A stretch of 64,000 bases of DNA from Hetaerina americana (GCA_022747635.1 JAKTNV010000003.1:8906548-8970547), one strand, 5' to 3'; positions 12,053 through 23,603 are shown, numbered from the stretch's first letter. Program-made: numbers and translations. Notes: generated from the letters alone by a model not told the origin.

Positions 12053-14165
12053 TTAAGAATCTTTTTTATTTAACACCTGTTTATAAACTACATTTTTTGT
12101 TTCATATCCAGAAAAAAGAATATATAAATTTTTAGGCGAACCTACTCTGGAGCAAGCAACATAAAGTTGCCCGTGGCTAAAACATGGCGATCTTAGATCA
12201 ACACCACAAAACTTTAAAGACTGTCCCTGTGATTTATAAATGATAATTGAAAAAGCTAGCCGGACTGGAAACTGTAATCTTTTAAAGTTGAAGGGAAGAT
12301 CAGTTGGGATTAGAGGTATCCGTGGAATAAAAATTATTTCACCTTTTCCTTTTCCAGTTAAAATGACTGCCTGGATTATATTTTTCATTAATTTTGTCGC
12401 ACACAATCGTGTCCCATTGCAGAGTTTTGGTGGATCTAAATTTCGCAATAAAATGATTGGAGATCCTACTTTAAGTATAAGGCGATGTTGTGGCAATCCA
12501 GCTGGATCAAGTGAATTTAGGAATTCCGTTGGATAATTGACGGCTTCGTCAGCATCCACTACGGTATCAAACGATTTATATTCAATCACGTCTCCTGGCA
12601 GCATGGCTAGTATCTCCTTGTTAATTTCATTAACATCATCGTTCTTAGGAGCAAGAATGGCTCTTTCTCGCAACCATTCTAAATTTTTATAATTTTGATT
12701 AACGTTAGGATAGACTGCTTGTATCATATCGCGGACAGTTTTCACCGATACACATAAATCTGATGACAATTTTATCATACCAGATGCTTCAATAACTAAT
12801 CTATCTTCTCCAATCTCCAAAAGTTTATTTGCAAAATTTTGAGCATTCCCATCTCTTAAGAGGATTCGCATGTTTTGTTTAAGGCTAATTTCTTGGACAT
12901 GATTCCATAGAACAGAATGTTTTAAACAGGCATAAATTTCATCGGCTGGAGTCGATTTTGGAATGACAGGCAGAGTTTGACGGAAGTCTCCACACAGGAG
13001 TACCAGAACTCCTCCCATTAAACTGCAGTTTCCTCTAAGATCTTGAAGTGTTGCGTTGAGGGCCTCAAGAGATTTTTTATGAACCATCGTACACTCATCC
13101 CATACTATCAATTTACATTCTATAAGAACTTGTGCCTGGCCGCTTGTTTTATTTATATGACATGTGGGATTTTCTTGTCGGGAAATATTAAGTGGCAACT
13201 TAAGGGCAGAGTGGGCTGTTCTTCCTCCTTCCATTAATGTCGCTGCAATACCTGAAGATGCAACGGCTAGAGCAATTTCTCCATGAACCCTGATTTCAGC
13301 GAGAACTAAATTAATTAAAAATGTTTTTCCCGTGCCACCAGCAGCATCAAGAAAAATGATACCTCCTTCTTGTTTATCTACTTGATCCATTATTGTTTCG
13401 TGAGCGAATTTCTGATCTTCATTAAGAAGTGGCTTTTTATCCGCGATGTATGCTTCTAAGTCTAAGACATTGTAGCTAGTTTCACGTATATAATCTGGAT
13501 AAAATACACCCTGTTGATCTTGTACAGGTGCAAAAAGACCGAGTTCCACTAAAGTCTTGTTAGCCATGGTGATACACTTTCCCTCCAAAATAATCAAAGT
13601 TTTATTAAAAATGTCGGAGTTAAACGTAATATCCAATGTAGGATTTTCACTTCGAACTTTAGCCAGTATATCCTCACTCATTGATTCTTTATATTTTTCC
13701 CAGATTGTTTTTGGGTTAGATGGATTACAGGAGGTTATTATGATGGCAAACAAAATTCGGATTTGTCCTGGAAGAGAAATCAAACTGGCCTCTCGCAATG
13801 AGTCATCCCAGTGTTGATCTCCTTCTAGCAACCCTAAATTCTGGCAAGCTTCTCTGAATGTCTCACATATTTCTCCGTTTACCGTTCTTATTTCTGCAAA
13901 TGAGCGAGGTCCTCTAATGGTATGTAGAAGCATTCTTAAAAAATAACATTCGGCGTTGTTAGGATGGACTGTGTAGACTGTGTATGCGGCCCAATGCGTC
14001 ACATGAATAAATATTATTCTCAGGATCAAAGTTGCCCATTTTTCTTCTACAAAAGACTTTCCTTGATGTATTCCACGTATAATATCTCGGCAATTCTGAA
14101 TACAATAGTGTTCTTGCAAAATTATCCTGCTGGCATAGTTGGAAAAATGCTGTTTCTATGACAGC
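12053..14165 (-). pseudogene. Helitron PIF1-like helicase (RepHel C-terminal part)
   Basis: Superfamily 1B DNA helicase of a Helitron. The open frame of 688 codons from 14119 has Walker A AAGGTGKT (residues 259-266), Walker B VWDE (339-342), GDFRQTLPVIP (377-387), YKSQGQSL (628-635) and QLYVACSRVGSP (651-662), ending in KNVVYKQVL and a stop as usual for the family. The frame opens with TTG, not ATG. The first about 45 codons are out of frame: another frame gives ETAFFQLCQQDNFARTLLY, ELPRYYTWN and DALGRI, the normal upstream helicase sequence. The shift lies at a 9-bp tandem duplication (GACTGTGTA twice, 13967-13984 on the plus strand). Downstream of it the frame is intact over about 640 codons, suggesting a fairly recent copy. 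Rep domain missing. Confidence 0.9.
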
Positions 14166-14209
14166 AAAAAAGTAAACAAATTACATACATACAAACAAAC
14201 ACTCTCCTT

Positions 14210-14236
<27 letters not shown>
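14210..14236. repeat. (TA)13 microsatellite
   Basis: Short TA run separating the truncated Helitron 5' side from the inverted repeat at 14237-14448. Confidence 0.9.
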
Positions 14237-14240
<4 letters not shown>

Positions 14241-14448
14241 ACAGATATAAGGAAAAGGGATAGGAACACATATAAAGGACGAACACAATAAAGGTGGGGA
14301 AGGCGGAATCGAACGGATCACAAGAGTAAAAATATTTCCTTGACCGGGAAATTTTTTACTCTTGTGATCCGTTCGATTCCGCCTTCCCCACCTTTATTGT
14401 GTTCGTCCTTTATATGTGTTCCTATCCCTTTTCCTTATATCTGTTTCT
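14237..14448. repeat. Perfect inverted repeat (96-bp arms, 20-bp spacer) between TA tracts
   Basis: Arms 14237-14332 and 14353-14448 are exact reverse complements (96/96 by eye); the spacer is TATTTCCTTGACCGGGAAAT and itself partly self-pairs. Reading outward, each arm starts TTTTTACTCTTGTGATCCG and ends with a module TTTATTGTGTTCGTCCTTTA then TATGTGTTCCTATCCC. That outer module resembles the outer part of the palindrome arms at 1624-1852. TA microsatellites flank both sides. Possibly inverted terminal repeats of a Penelope-like element with no body, or a fold-back element; an assembly fold-back is the alternative. Confidence 0.9.
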
Positions 14449-14496
14449 ATATGTATGAGTATTTATTCGCCGTTTGGCGGGATTGCGTGTTTGAAT

Positions 14497-14499
14497 GTA

Positions 14500-14531
<32 letters not shown>

Positions 14532-14576
14532 CATATATATATATACATATATATATATACATACATACATATATAT

Positions 14577-14638
<62 letters not shown>
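14497..14638. repeat. Composite (TA)n/(CATA)n microsatellite
   Basis: About 140 bp of TA with regular TACA interruptions and a short CACACA run. Apparent Tyr-Ile ORFs on both strands here are artefacts. Right-hand flank of the inverted repeat at 14237-14448. Confidence 0.95.
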
Positions 14639-14639
<1 letters not shown>

Positions 14640-14642
<3 letters not shown>

Positions 14643-16689
14643 GCATATGAATACTCACCAAATGCTTTGTTAACATTTCCGCAGTGTTATCCATTGATCT
14701 TATCTCAAAGTGAGCTATACTATATATCGCTTAACGAAAAGGTTTTATCAGGTATTTTTCTGTTCATTGCACATGTCTATCCTGATCGCCAGGTTGTAGT
14801 AATATCAGAATTGAAAATTAAATATTATTAATTAAAGTTCACTGGTAGAATATTTTGCATCCTTTGCGTTTCAAGTAGAAATTGTATCATATGCAATTTA
14901 CTACTTGTTAGGCAATCATTATTTTAAGGTCAGATTTTTAGTGGTCAGAGAAAATAGTAAACACCGATTTGCAACCATGATCTTGAGTTAACATCATATA
15001 AGTTTTTCATCGAAGTCAAAATAAAGTAAGTGAATCCCTGATGTTCCTCTTTGGCGACTGATCAGTACGCTCGTTCTGACTTTTGCTTCGTTTAATCGAG
15101 GTATTTCCAAATTGAGAACTTGCAAGATTACTGAAAATGGAAGAGAGAGAAAGATGATTGACAAGTTGTCATGGAAAGATTGATTTGATGGGTGTTGAGT
15201 GAAGTAGGGGGATGAAGGATGGTTGGACAGGTAGCGTGGAATCGATGGAATCACGAAAGGGGGCTGTGAGTTTGAGATATAATGAAAAGTTGTTGGAACT
15301 GTTTAGGGTAATTCGTGTGAGGGAATCGCATTGAAATACCCAGCAGTAACATTAAGATAAAGGAAGAGAATAAAAATTCTTTGCATGAGTATGTTCCTAT
15401 CATCTCATATTACAATTCTTTGGTTAATATAATTTCGTTCACTACCTTCGAACCTACCTAAGTCCGTCGTTTTCTAGCTCAGAACTATCAAATATGTTTA
15501 TAATTGCTTAACAATACTGCTTTTTGAATGACAAAATCAGTCTGTTTACTTATTTAAAGGAACTAATGAAACCCTTATAAATTAATTTGGGAAATAAATT
15601 ATATTATATTAGCTACTTAAAGTGACGCGCAAGAGTACTTACATATATTATTTCAACACGCATTAATATAAATTTTAATTGCATTAAAGCGCTTCCTCAG
15701 TTGCTACGTAAGTTATTTGTCTACTTGCAGAAGTATGAAAATTTCCCAATCCTATAAGAAACTTACCTATTTGGATTTTAAAACCAGGAGAATATATTTT
15801 TGTTAACGGGTGCTCAGTTTCTACAAATCACAATACCATCTGATCATGCCCTCTGCCAATATGGTATATCTATAATAAAAATCTTAACTTTTGCTAGCGA
15901 CGCGCCCTCCATAATATTCCCTATGATTATTACGTAGTTCACTGATACTATTTATTTATTTAAGAATTACGTTGCAATTAGGCAATTTTCCTGGGAGCAA
16001 CGTTCAAGTTTGATCAATGATCACTCTTACAACGAACCTACATACATGCACGCACAAGAAAAACAGTTAGTAGACAAAATATTCTTACATTCAATGACAC
16101 TTCCAACAAACTTCCACATCACATACAAAATGCCGTCCACATCACATACAAACAATATTTTATTAATTACGAAGAAGTTTATCACCCAGTAGCTGCTTTT
16201 CATTTATTCTTAAAACTCCTAAAATTTGATGAAAAGGGCTCAAACAAACCTACAGACAGCTGGTTTCAATCAGCAATAGTTCTATTTAAAAAAGAGTATT
16301 TTTTTCTTATATGTTTTTTGCGTTCTTATTTTTATTTTGAAACTATGGTCATTTTCTCCCCTTTGAAGTTGTTGCATTGTAAGTTTTTTTATTCATGCAT
16401 ATTATTTCATTTTTTATTGTCATACATACTGTTGCTTTTACAATTTTTAGGATGTTAATTAATACCGTTCCAACGATCTTTTGGTGAGGCTGTTTCAAAA
16501 TTAATTCTAATGAGCCGATTTATACTTATTTTCACATTTTTCGAAAATGATCAGTAGTTCTGTACGTATTTCCTCTACCCCACAGATTTGGTCAATTTCA
16601 TTTCTGTCAATTCCTTTTCTATCTTGCAAGCAAGTAATCTAAGAAATCAGCATTGTATTCATTCGGATTCTCTTTTTGTCCAGACTTAC
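14640..16689. other. No gene recognised
   Basis: AT-rich DNA, no credible coding frame and no transposon homology noticed. A direct repeat of CACATCACATACAAA occurs near 16110-16155. The part next to 16690 may be the unrecognised 3' UTR of the family B element on the minus strand. Confidence 0.55.
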
Positions 16690-17775
16690 TGATCTAATTT
16701 TATTATATATTTTTTTTCTACGTTATTTTGCGTATCCAGGCAGGATGTTTGTGTAAGATGTTTATATATAACGTGTATATTATATTCTTTCCGTCTTTCC
16801 ATAATCATCTTCGCAGCTAGGATTAACAGTTTTCCTATCGCACCTATGGCGGTTGGAAAGCGATATTCTGATCCCTCATCATTCGTGGGAAAATTATCTC
16901 TTAAATTTATCTGTTCTACACTTAATATCTCTAACTTTATTGACATGATTTCTCCTACCGTACCATGGTGGAATAATACATCTTCAACATAATTGTTTAA
17001 GAGATATTCTTCCAATTTCTGCGAGGTTTATAATCCGTAATTTTACCGTCTCTGCGTGAATGATTCCCAACGCAGCTGCTGTATTAATTTTGATTGCTGC
17101 CAAGCTTATCATGACAGTATTATACTAATAGAGTTTCTCTACGCTGCACTCGATCCAATTTGGCAATTAATCTAACTTCGTGAGGATCCCATATACTACC
17201 AGCATAATCTAAATGTGGCCTAACCAACGAAAGATAACATTTCTCTTGAACATTTTCATCACATTTATCCAGTACTCTTTTAATAAATCCTAATTTTTGT
17301 TAACTTGTCCACATAATCCACTCTCAGGAGAGGTCGTGAGTGAGAGTAACGCCTGAGTATTTAATCGAGTGCACACTTTCCATTTCGGTGTTCTCGATGT
17401 GGTAGACGTTCGGGCGGGAATGGCTCTTTTTCTAAAAAATCATCACTACGCAATTTTTTAAGCTTAATTATAATTGACAAGTGTCACATCAGCATTGTAT
17501 AGCACTTAGGTCATCTGATAAAGCTGCTGTGTCCTCAGGATTACGGTAAACCACTGCGTTGTTGGCAAGTAAACGTATCTTTCTGGTGACTACAAAGTGG
17601 ATGTCGTTAACATCAAGTAGGAATAAAAGACGTTTATAACACTTTCCAGAGGAATATCTGAAGCAAAATCTTCTGTATTTCAGCTCAATCCATCTATCAC
17701 TACTCTTTGTACCCGACCAAGATATTTTTATCCATGCCCGTGTAAACCAGCAAACAAAGGTCGTTGGTTGTCTTC
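16690..17775 (-). mobile_element. Non-LTR retrotransposon family B, 3' part of RT gene (decayed)
   Basis: Minus-strand RT remains of a CR1/Jockey-type LINE. In order: a degraded counterpart of RVVIDG...SGVPQGSVLGPLLF (VVIDGLS, then FASDIPLESVINVF, about 17710-17620); FLLDVNDIHFVVTRKIR followed by LLANNAVVYR where the catalytic FADD has become LANN (about 17620-17545); EDTAALSDDLSAIQC; SIKYSGVTLTHDLS (about 17370-17325); LGFIKRVLDKCDENVQEKCY (about 17295-17235); VRPHLDYAGSIWDPHEVRLI and AKLDRVQRRETLL (about 17225-17115); and a final FPRMMRDQN block near 16870. Several stops and shifts. The WDPHEVRLIAKLDRVQRR block matches the nested copy at 5889-6358, so both belong to one family. Dead because of the active-site change and stops. 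Confidence 0.85.
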
Positions 17776-17940
17776 CATGCCTGCAATATTATTCCACAAC
17801 CCTTTACTATGCAAAATTATTTTTCGAATCACCTTTTTGTTCAATAGTACTATGTTATCTCTGAAGGGACTCTTCTCCTTGGCGACGTATTACTTGGCAG
17901 CTATCTCTCCAGTTTTCACCACTATATATTGTCTATCGAC

Positions 17941-18142
17941 GGCCACGATTGCGACGGGGTAACATCCGCGCCTGCAAACCCAGAGGTCGCGGGTTCGATT
18001 CCCACCAAGAGCGTGGATTTCCATCTAGAGCGTGGCTGTATGTGATTGTATTCAATGTAATGTATGTAAGGGTTAGGTGAGAGAAGGGACTATAGGCCTC
18101 AACCCCGCCCAATTTAGTCGATAAATAATGCAATAAAATAAT
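17941..18142 (+). mobile_element. tRNA-derived SINE
   Basis: About 200 bp starting GGCCACGATTGCGACGGGGT, with a good polymerase III B box GGTTCGATTCC at 17992-18002 and a weak A-box-like region about 35 bp upstream. A roughly 100-bp body follows, ending in an AT-rich tail with short AATAA-type repeats. The reverse strand gives the familiar spurious frame WWESNPRPLGLQARMLPR that such SINEs create in arthropod annotations. Not a functional tRNA: the cloverleaf is not closed and there is no anticodon stem I could support. Confidence 0.75.
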
Positions 18143-18359
18143 TAACCTTGCATAGTCCTAACAAGTTAATATTTCCTTTCTCCATATTCTGCTTGATCAT
18201 TTTTTCAACTTTCCTCTCCTCAGCATGGTCCCAGAATTCAAAGCCCATATTCGAACACTTGTTCTTCCCTTTTCTGTATCATCCTTACTGTTGCTGTCAA
18301 TTCCGCTCTGTTAATGGTTTTGCGTGATGTGTCACTGAGTGATGACAGGTGCGATGCCC

Positions 18360-18660
18360 TTTATTCCCACGTTCCGAGAACGACACTTCCCGCAGTGGTC
18401 TGAGCGTGGCAGGTGCCAAGTCTCATATTCACATTTGTGTCCATAACCCTTGAAGCTCTGCTTGGGGTAGAAAGGTAATTTCTCATGGTGGGATCACCCA
18501 TTCCAAAGAGATCGTAAGGTAGAAGCAGGACGAAAAATAGTCCACGCAGCATCTGTTTGTCAGCGATGCAGCTGTTGCTGAATCTAAACTCAGTGGGGCT
18601 CCATTTCCAGTGATGGTATATGTTTAAAGAAAACTCTCCTGGGAGACCACGGGAAACTAC
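18360..18660 (+). mobile_element. Family A LINE, 5' UTR fragment
   Basis: Collinear match, with small gaps, to the 5' UTR at about 29190-29450. Shared landmarks include CCCTTGAAGCTCTGCTTGGG (versus CCCTTAGAGCTATGCTAGCG), CATGGTGGGATCACC, GCAGGACGAAAAATAGTCCA, AGCATCTGTT, CTCAGTGGGGCTCCATT and CGGGAAACTACCTCA. Coding sequence does not follow, so this is an isolated 5' end. The minus-strand 116-codon frame over it is not a gene. Confidence 0.75.
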
Positions 18661-21600
18661 CTCATATATTTTTACAGTGAAATTAGAATAATTTGCGTAA
18701 AAAGATGGCATTATTTCATATCACCTTGCAAGTGCAAATGTCACAGAACTGGTCGCAGAATTGCAATGTAAAAGGCAACATAATCCATTTTCTTTTCCTC
18801 GTAAAATATGGAAATATTGCATTCAATTTTCAATAATGCACTATTACGAATAATACACTACTTAGAGTATTAAAAAAAACGAGGTGAAATAAGTAAATAA
18901 AAAAGGACCCCAGTGTAGAAGAGGTTATAAAGATCAAATAATAACATTTGAATGGAAATTGTCATGTAAAGAAAGTATAATTGAATACTGCCAGCAATTT
19001 TAAATTTAAAGAGGTACCAGAAAACGTATTTGGTCTCTTCCAGAAACACTGGCGCAGTAAATAGAATTTGAACATGCTCAGAAACAGAAGTACAAAAATT
19101 TTTGCGATTTCATAATCTAACTTCTGATATGTATAAAAGGAAACATAGCGGATTACTTAGAAATTCTAATGCGGGATGGTGCTATTATAGAAGTAGGTGA
19201 CTGAAAAATTGTCATTACATTAAGACGAATGGATTTATTCTCAATAATATATGACGTTCATCGTGAAATGTGTAGTGAAATATTGTAATTCTTCTTATTA
19301 TTATCCGAACGTTGAAAAACTGATTGAACGGTTGTTTGGATAAAATATAGTACCAGAAGATAGCTCTGATTAACTGCACAAACGATGTATCAGCTCGATT
19401 TATAATTAATTGATAATGGTAAAAATGTCATAAAAATGAATTACATTTTTTCTCGCATAACCGTAGCTCAGAAATACGATAAACGGTCGATTTCGTCAGG
19501 AGATAAAGCTGTGAAGCAGCTGTTGAATTTCATAATTTGATTGATGGTAGAAATTTAAATGTAATCCTGCGCGCAGCCACGTAAGATTTACTCACAACCT
19601 CATGATCATGCTTCAAGATATCTTCTTAACTTCTATGTGACGTGGTAAATGGCCGACCAGAAGCAAAATAGAATCACTTTTTCCTCCTTCGGGAAGAGGG
19701 GCATATTTTATATCTCCTCACTTTATGCCCGAAATCACACAAATTCCCCTCAGATCGTAGGGGGGAAGGAGGACTGAAGGCAGGTTACGTGTGTAGTTGT
19801 TAAGGTCTTAAAGCGCCCTCTGCTTGAGCAAAAAAGCTCCCTGGTTTCGCCGAGCGGTGGGGTTCCCAAGGCCTGAAGCATCACCACCCCTTGGCTAGGC
19901 AGGCAGCCCCGCGCTCTCTCCCCCTTCCTCCCCACTCGCCGTCCCTCTTCCAATACCACCAAAATTGTCATCTCCAGCACCCACATTTCCCTCTCGAATT
20001 TCTCCTGATCCACTTAACTCCTAACTTGTTTCTTTTGCTTGAGTGTTTGTTCCCCTTACCGTAGTTATCCATGTGCTCTCTCCGATTTTCACCCCTCATT
20101 GTCCTTCGTCTTCGTCGAACCCTTCCTTCAATCTCCTTTTGTGCCAGTTCATCCCCCCCCTCCCATCTCCTCTAACTTCTCGCTGCAAAGCGAATTTTCA
20201 GCCAAAGTGAACCGGGATTCCCTTGGCTTAGTCTTTGATTCTCATTTTTCATTCCGAAGCATTTCTCTTTGCTTGAGCCTTCAACTGGAATTTCAGTCAA
20301 TATCCTGAATGGAAACTATGTTTTTCATGTTTTAAATTCACTTAATTGATCTTTTCCCTAAATAATTGAAATTATTAGATCAACTATTATTTTTATGCTA
20401 TTAGCACAATGGTATTATACTTCCTGGAAGGATTCTGAGCAGTCTCCATTTAGTCTCAAATTCCTTATAATAGCTATTTTACTTGACAAAACATGTATTA
20501 TATCCTTTGATTGGAATTTAAGCTGCAGAACATAGAGTTCTCCCGACCTACTTATAATTTATTAATAGGAATAGTTTTAACAGCAACGGATATTGGTCCA
20601 AAAATACTGTTTATGTAGCACTCATATATACGGAGAGGAGCGTGCTGGATCCGATTTCAAGTCTCCGTTCAGGCTTACTTCTCCTGTAATGTTTTGGTAA
20701 TCGGTTCTCGGTGCGAACCCACAGGCGGCACAAAGTAAGCAACTATCCCCTCTTCTCTGATGTGTGCACTTCTCACCAACTATGTGTCGAGCTTATTTTT
20801 GCGTTGGCTCCACCCTCACCTGTCAAGTCAACCTCCAGGAAACTATATACATCCCTATGAAGGAAAATTATCCGGGATTTTACGAGAGTGATATATTTTC
20901 CTGAAATTTCTTTATTCTTAATTACTGCTAATTTCATGATTTTCCAAAGTATATCTATGTTGATAACATTCATCAACTGAGTGAGTATATGTGTATGCAG
21001 TTATTATCAGCTAGTTTCATTATAAGTTTTTCCATTCGCTTAGTGTCGGAAATTAGATTTAAGAGTTTCGATTGAACTCCATGATTTGCTTCAGTGTTGA
21101 AATCTTCCGTGATTTTGCATTAATATACCATTTCCCCTGATTACTTATCTTCCGGCGATCATTATTTCTCATTTTTCCTTTCTCCTTTCGCCCACTAAAT
21201 TGTACATTTCTCCGTTTTCCCACGGATCCTAACCTCACTCCACATCTCCATAAATCGTCCCGCTTACCCCTAATTTTTCCCCCGCATCTCCTTGGCTTTT
21301 CCCCCTTTTTCTCCGCCCGCGTCTATTTATTCTGCCATAACTGCCCCCAAAACGCCCACGTCATCGTCGTCGCACGAAATTTTGCGTCGAGGGTCTGGGC
21401 TTCCCGTCCCCAACCTCACCCCCGCCATCCCTCACCCCGCCCACCCGAATCCTCTTCCTCCTCCACCCCGCGCTCCTCCCCCTCTCTCCGCTCTCTCCCT
21501 ATTTTCACGGGAATACTCCACGGGTCGGCATACCGCGCGCTTCGGATCCCCGGGCGCCGCGCCTTGGGCCAGTTCGGGGAGAGTTGGTATGGACACACGG

Positions 21601-23529
21601 GGGTTTGGTGGGGTGGTTGAGACGGGGGGTGAGGGCTTTTCGAGGATGGATGGGAGAGACCTTTTTTCCCTCTCCCAGCTCTTTCCCTCTCTGTTCCTCC
21701 TCTCCCTTCTTACCAATTCCCTCTCTTCCGCCCCCCTTCCCTTTCACTCCTTCCCTTTTTTCACTGCTCCGCCCTCGTCTCTACTCCATGGAAGCAAAAA
21801 CCCTTCCTTCCTTCCGCTATCTGCCCTCCGCTCCCCTATCTCCACCGTTGCTTTCGCTCCTCATGGTGGCCTCGTCGTTCCCTTCTCTTGCTCTATTTGC
21901 TTCAAGTTCAATAAGTAAAATCACGTGGGTGGGTAACAGGCAAGGGCATCCGCGTCCAGGCATCATCCACGATTAAGGACAGCCTCAGGTCTTATGTTTA
22001 TAGTATAAATCCATTATATCTTCGTGGATTTTCTACCTAATCATGCAAGGTCAGAGCAGTGCTGTACCTCGAAAAATATTAAACTCTACCCCTTGAAGGA
22101 TAGCTACCGCTGAGATATTTTGTCACATTATTACTCTAAAGAAACGAGCATCTGCTGCATTGGAAAATAAATAAAAAAAGTACCCTCTTCAGTTTTGTAG
22201 CAATTGTATTTTACCACCTCATTCTTTTTAGTTTTTCTGTAGATAGCATAAACTATTTATCAATGTTATTATATGTGATAATTCAACTGGTGGTGACAAT
22301 TAAATTTTCATTGCTCTTCATCAACGACCCCTTACGAAAAATTAGTGGCCAACAGTTATTCTCCGGATTAAAAAAGTATCGGTCACTTAAATATTTCTTA
22401 ATAGATGAGTTTGATAATTCTTGTTCTGTTTAATCTGTATTCCCTTATTTTTAAACAGTGTAAATAATTTATTTTACGTGAAAATGCTATTAACTGATAT
22501 TAATATTTTAGCTGAGGATCGTTAGCTGTAAAACAGTGAATAAATAAATTATTTCTGCATAATTTGCTTTCTAAAGCAAACGCAACCATTTATTGTTTGT
22601 TTTCATTTTTAATCCTGATTGTGGTTTTAGTCACTCTTTGGTTTGTTTTTAGAAGAGTGCCGAATTAAAAAGAAACAAGCAAAACTTCTCATTATTATCT
22701 TTTTTAAGTTCTAAACTTGTTTCCAACTTCAAAAAATGAGCTCAGCTTACAGAGGATAAGACGCAGGTGCTGATGGTTTGGGGTATATTTGAAATTAGGT
22801 TCTTTGAAGAAAAATGAGTGGCTGTTAGTGAAGACGGGGGTTAGATTAAGTGCCCAGTGGCTCGGAAAGAGGGATAATGAGTTGGAGAAAGAAAATATTC
22901 GTAAATAATAATATTTGTAACGAGTTTTTAACCAGATTTATGAACAATTTTTCGCTCTTGTAATAAGTGAATCTTCATTTTAAGATGTTCTTATTTCACA
23001 AAGAAGTTTTCCAGGGGCAAAAGACTATTTCAAAACCTTTGGGTTGAGTATCCGTCACAATAATTTTCCTTGGCGGTCGGCGTAGCGCTTTCGTCTAATT
23101 TCAATCGATAATCATTACAGGTTTTATGTCTTCACAAAAGAGTTATTACTATTATCCTTTGAAGAGAGAACGGAATGACCATAAATAGTGTAAAATCCTT
23201 ACACTAACAAAGAATGTACAAACCATGACTAAGATATTGATAAATAAATATTACCTTCTCAGCCTTCATAAATTTCAGAGGCAATGTTATATTGCGTCCA
23301 GAAACAATGTTATATAATGCCATCCACAAATAAAAAAGGCCCTTAAATGGAATACGAGTATTTTCCAAAGTCGCTTTTACTTAATTTAACCGATATAATT
23401 TCACCCATTACCTTCATCCTATATGGCATGCACCAACGTTAAAAGATTGAAAATAATAATAATAATCGACGAAAATTGATAATATGACCACGTTTGGCAT
23501 TACATATTATCATGTGTTAATTACCATGG

Positions 23530-23530
<1 letters not shown>
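18661..23530. other. No gene recognised; GC-rich block at about 21280-21920
   Basis: Mostly AT-rich unique-looking DNA. A pyrimidine-rich block with raised CpG spans about 19880-20290 and a stronger C-rich, CpG-containing block spans about 21280-21920. A 208-codon plus-strand frame (21292-21918) in the latter is Pro/Ser/Leu-rich, begins with a non-ATG codon and overlaps equally long opposite-strand frames, so I do not call it a gene. The block could be a promoter or enhancer. A weak B-box-like GGTTCGCACC lies on the minus strand near 20715-20725. Confidence 0.5.

Positions 23531-23601
<71 letters not shown>
23531..23601. repeat. (TA)35 microsatellite
   Basis: About 70 bp of uninterrupted TA, the longest pure run in the window. 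The RT fragment begins on the next base. Confidence 0.95.

Positions 23602-23603
<2 letters not shown>

Larger units (their letters stand above)
11936..14165 (-). mobile_element. Helitron, 5'-truncated, 3' end intact
   Basis: Rolling-circle DNA transposon on the minus strand. The 3' terminus is complete: minus-strand CTAG at 11939-11936 next to T, so insertion is between A and T of the TA microsatellite, as expected for Helitrons. A short hairpin lies 10 nt inside the end. The coding part holds the C-terminal helicase half of the usual RepHel protein. Recognisable homology stops at about 14165, so the Rep/HUH endonuclease and the 5' TC end are absent. The truncation point is followed by about 45 bp of unrecognised sequence, a TA tract, and then the inverted repeat at 14237-14448. 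With no Rep domain this copy cannot be autonomous. Confidence 0.9.

Noticed and set aside
14340..14831. 163-codon plus-strand ORF
   Set aside because: Runs through the inverted-repeat arm and a TA microsatellite; composition is repetitive Tyr/Ile with no domain.
17941..18010. Functional tRNA gene
   Set aside because: Only the B box is convincing; acceptor and anticodon stems do not form and a SINE body and tail follow.
21292..21918. 208-codon plus-strand ORF
   Set aside because: Non-ATG start, Pro/Ser/Leu-rich, equally open on the minus strand; no recognisable domain.
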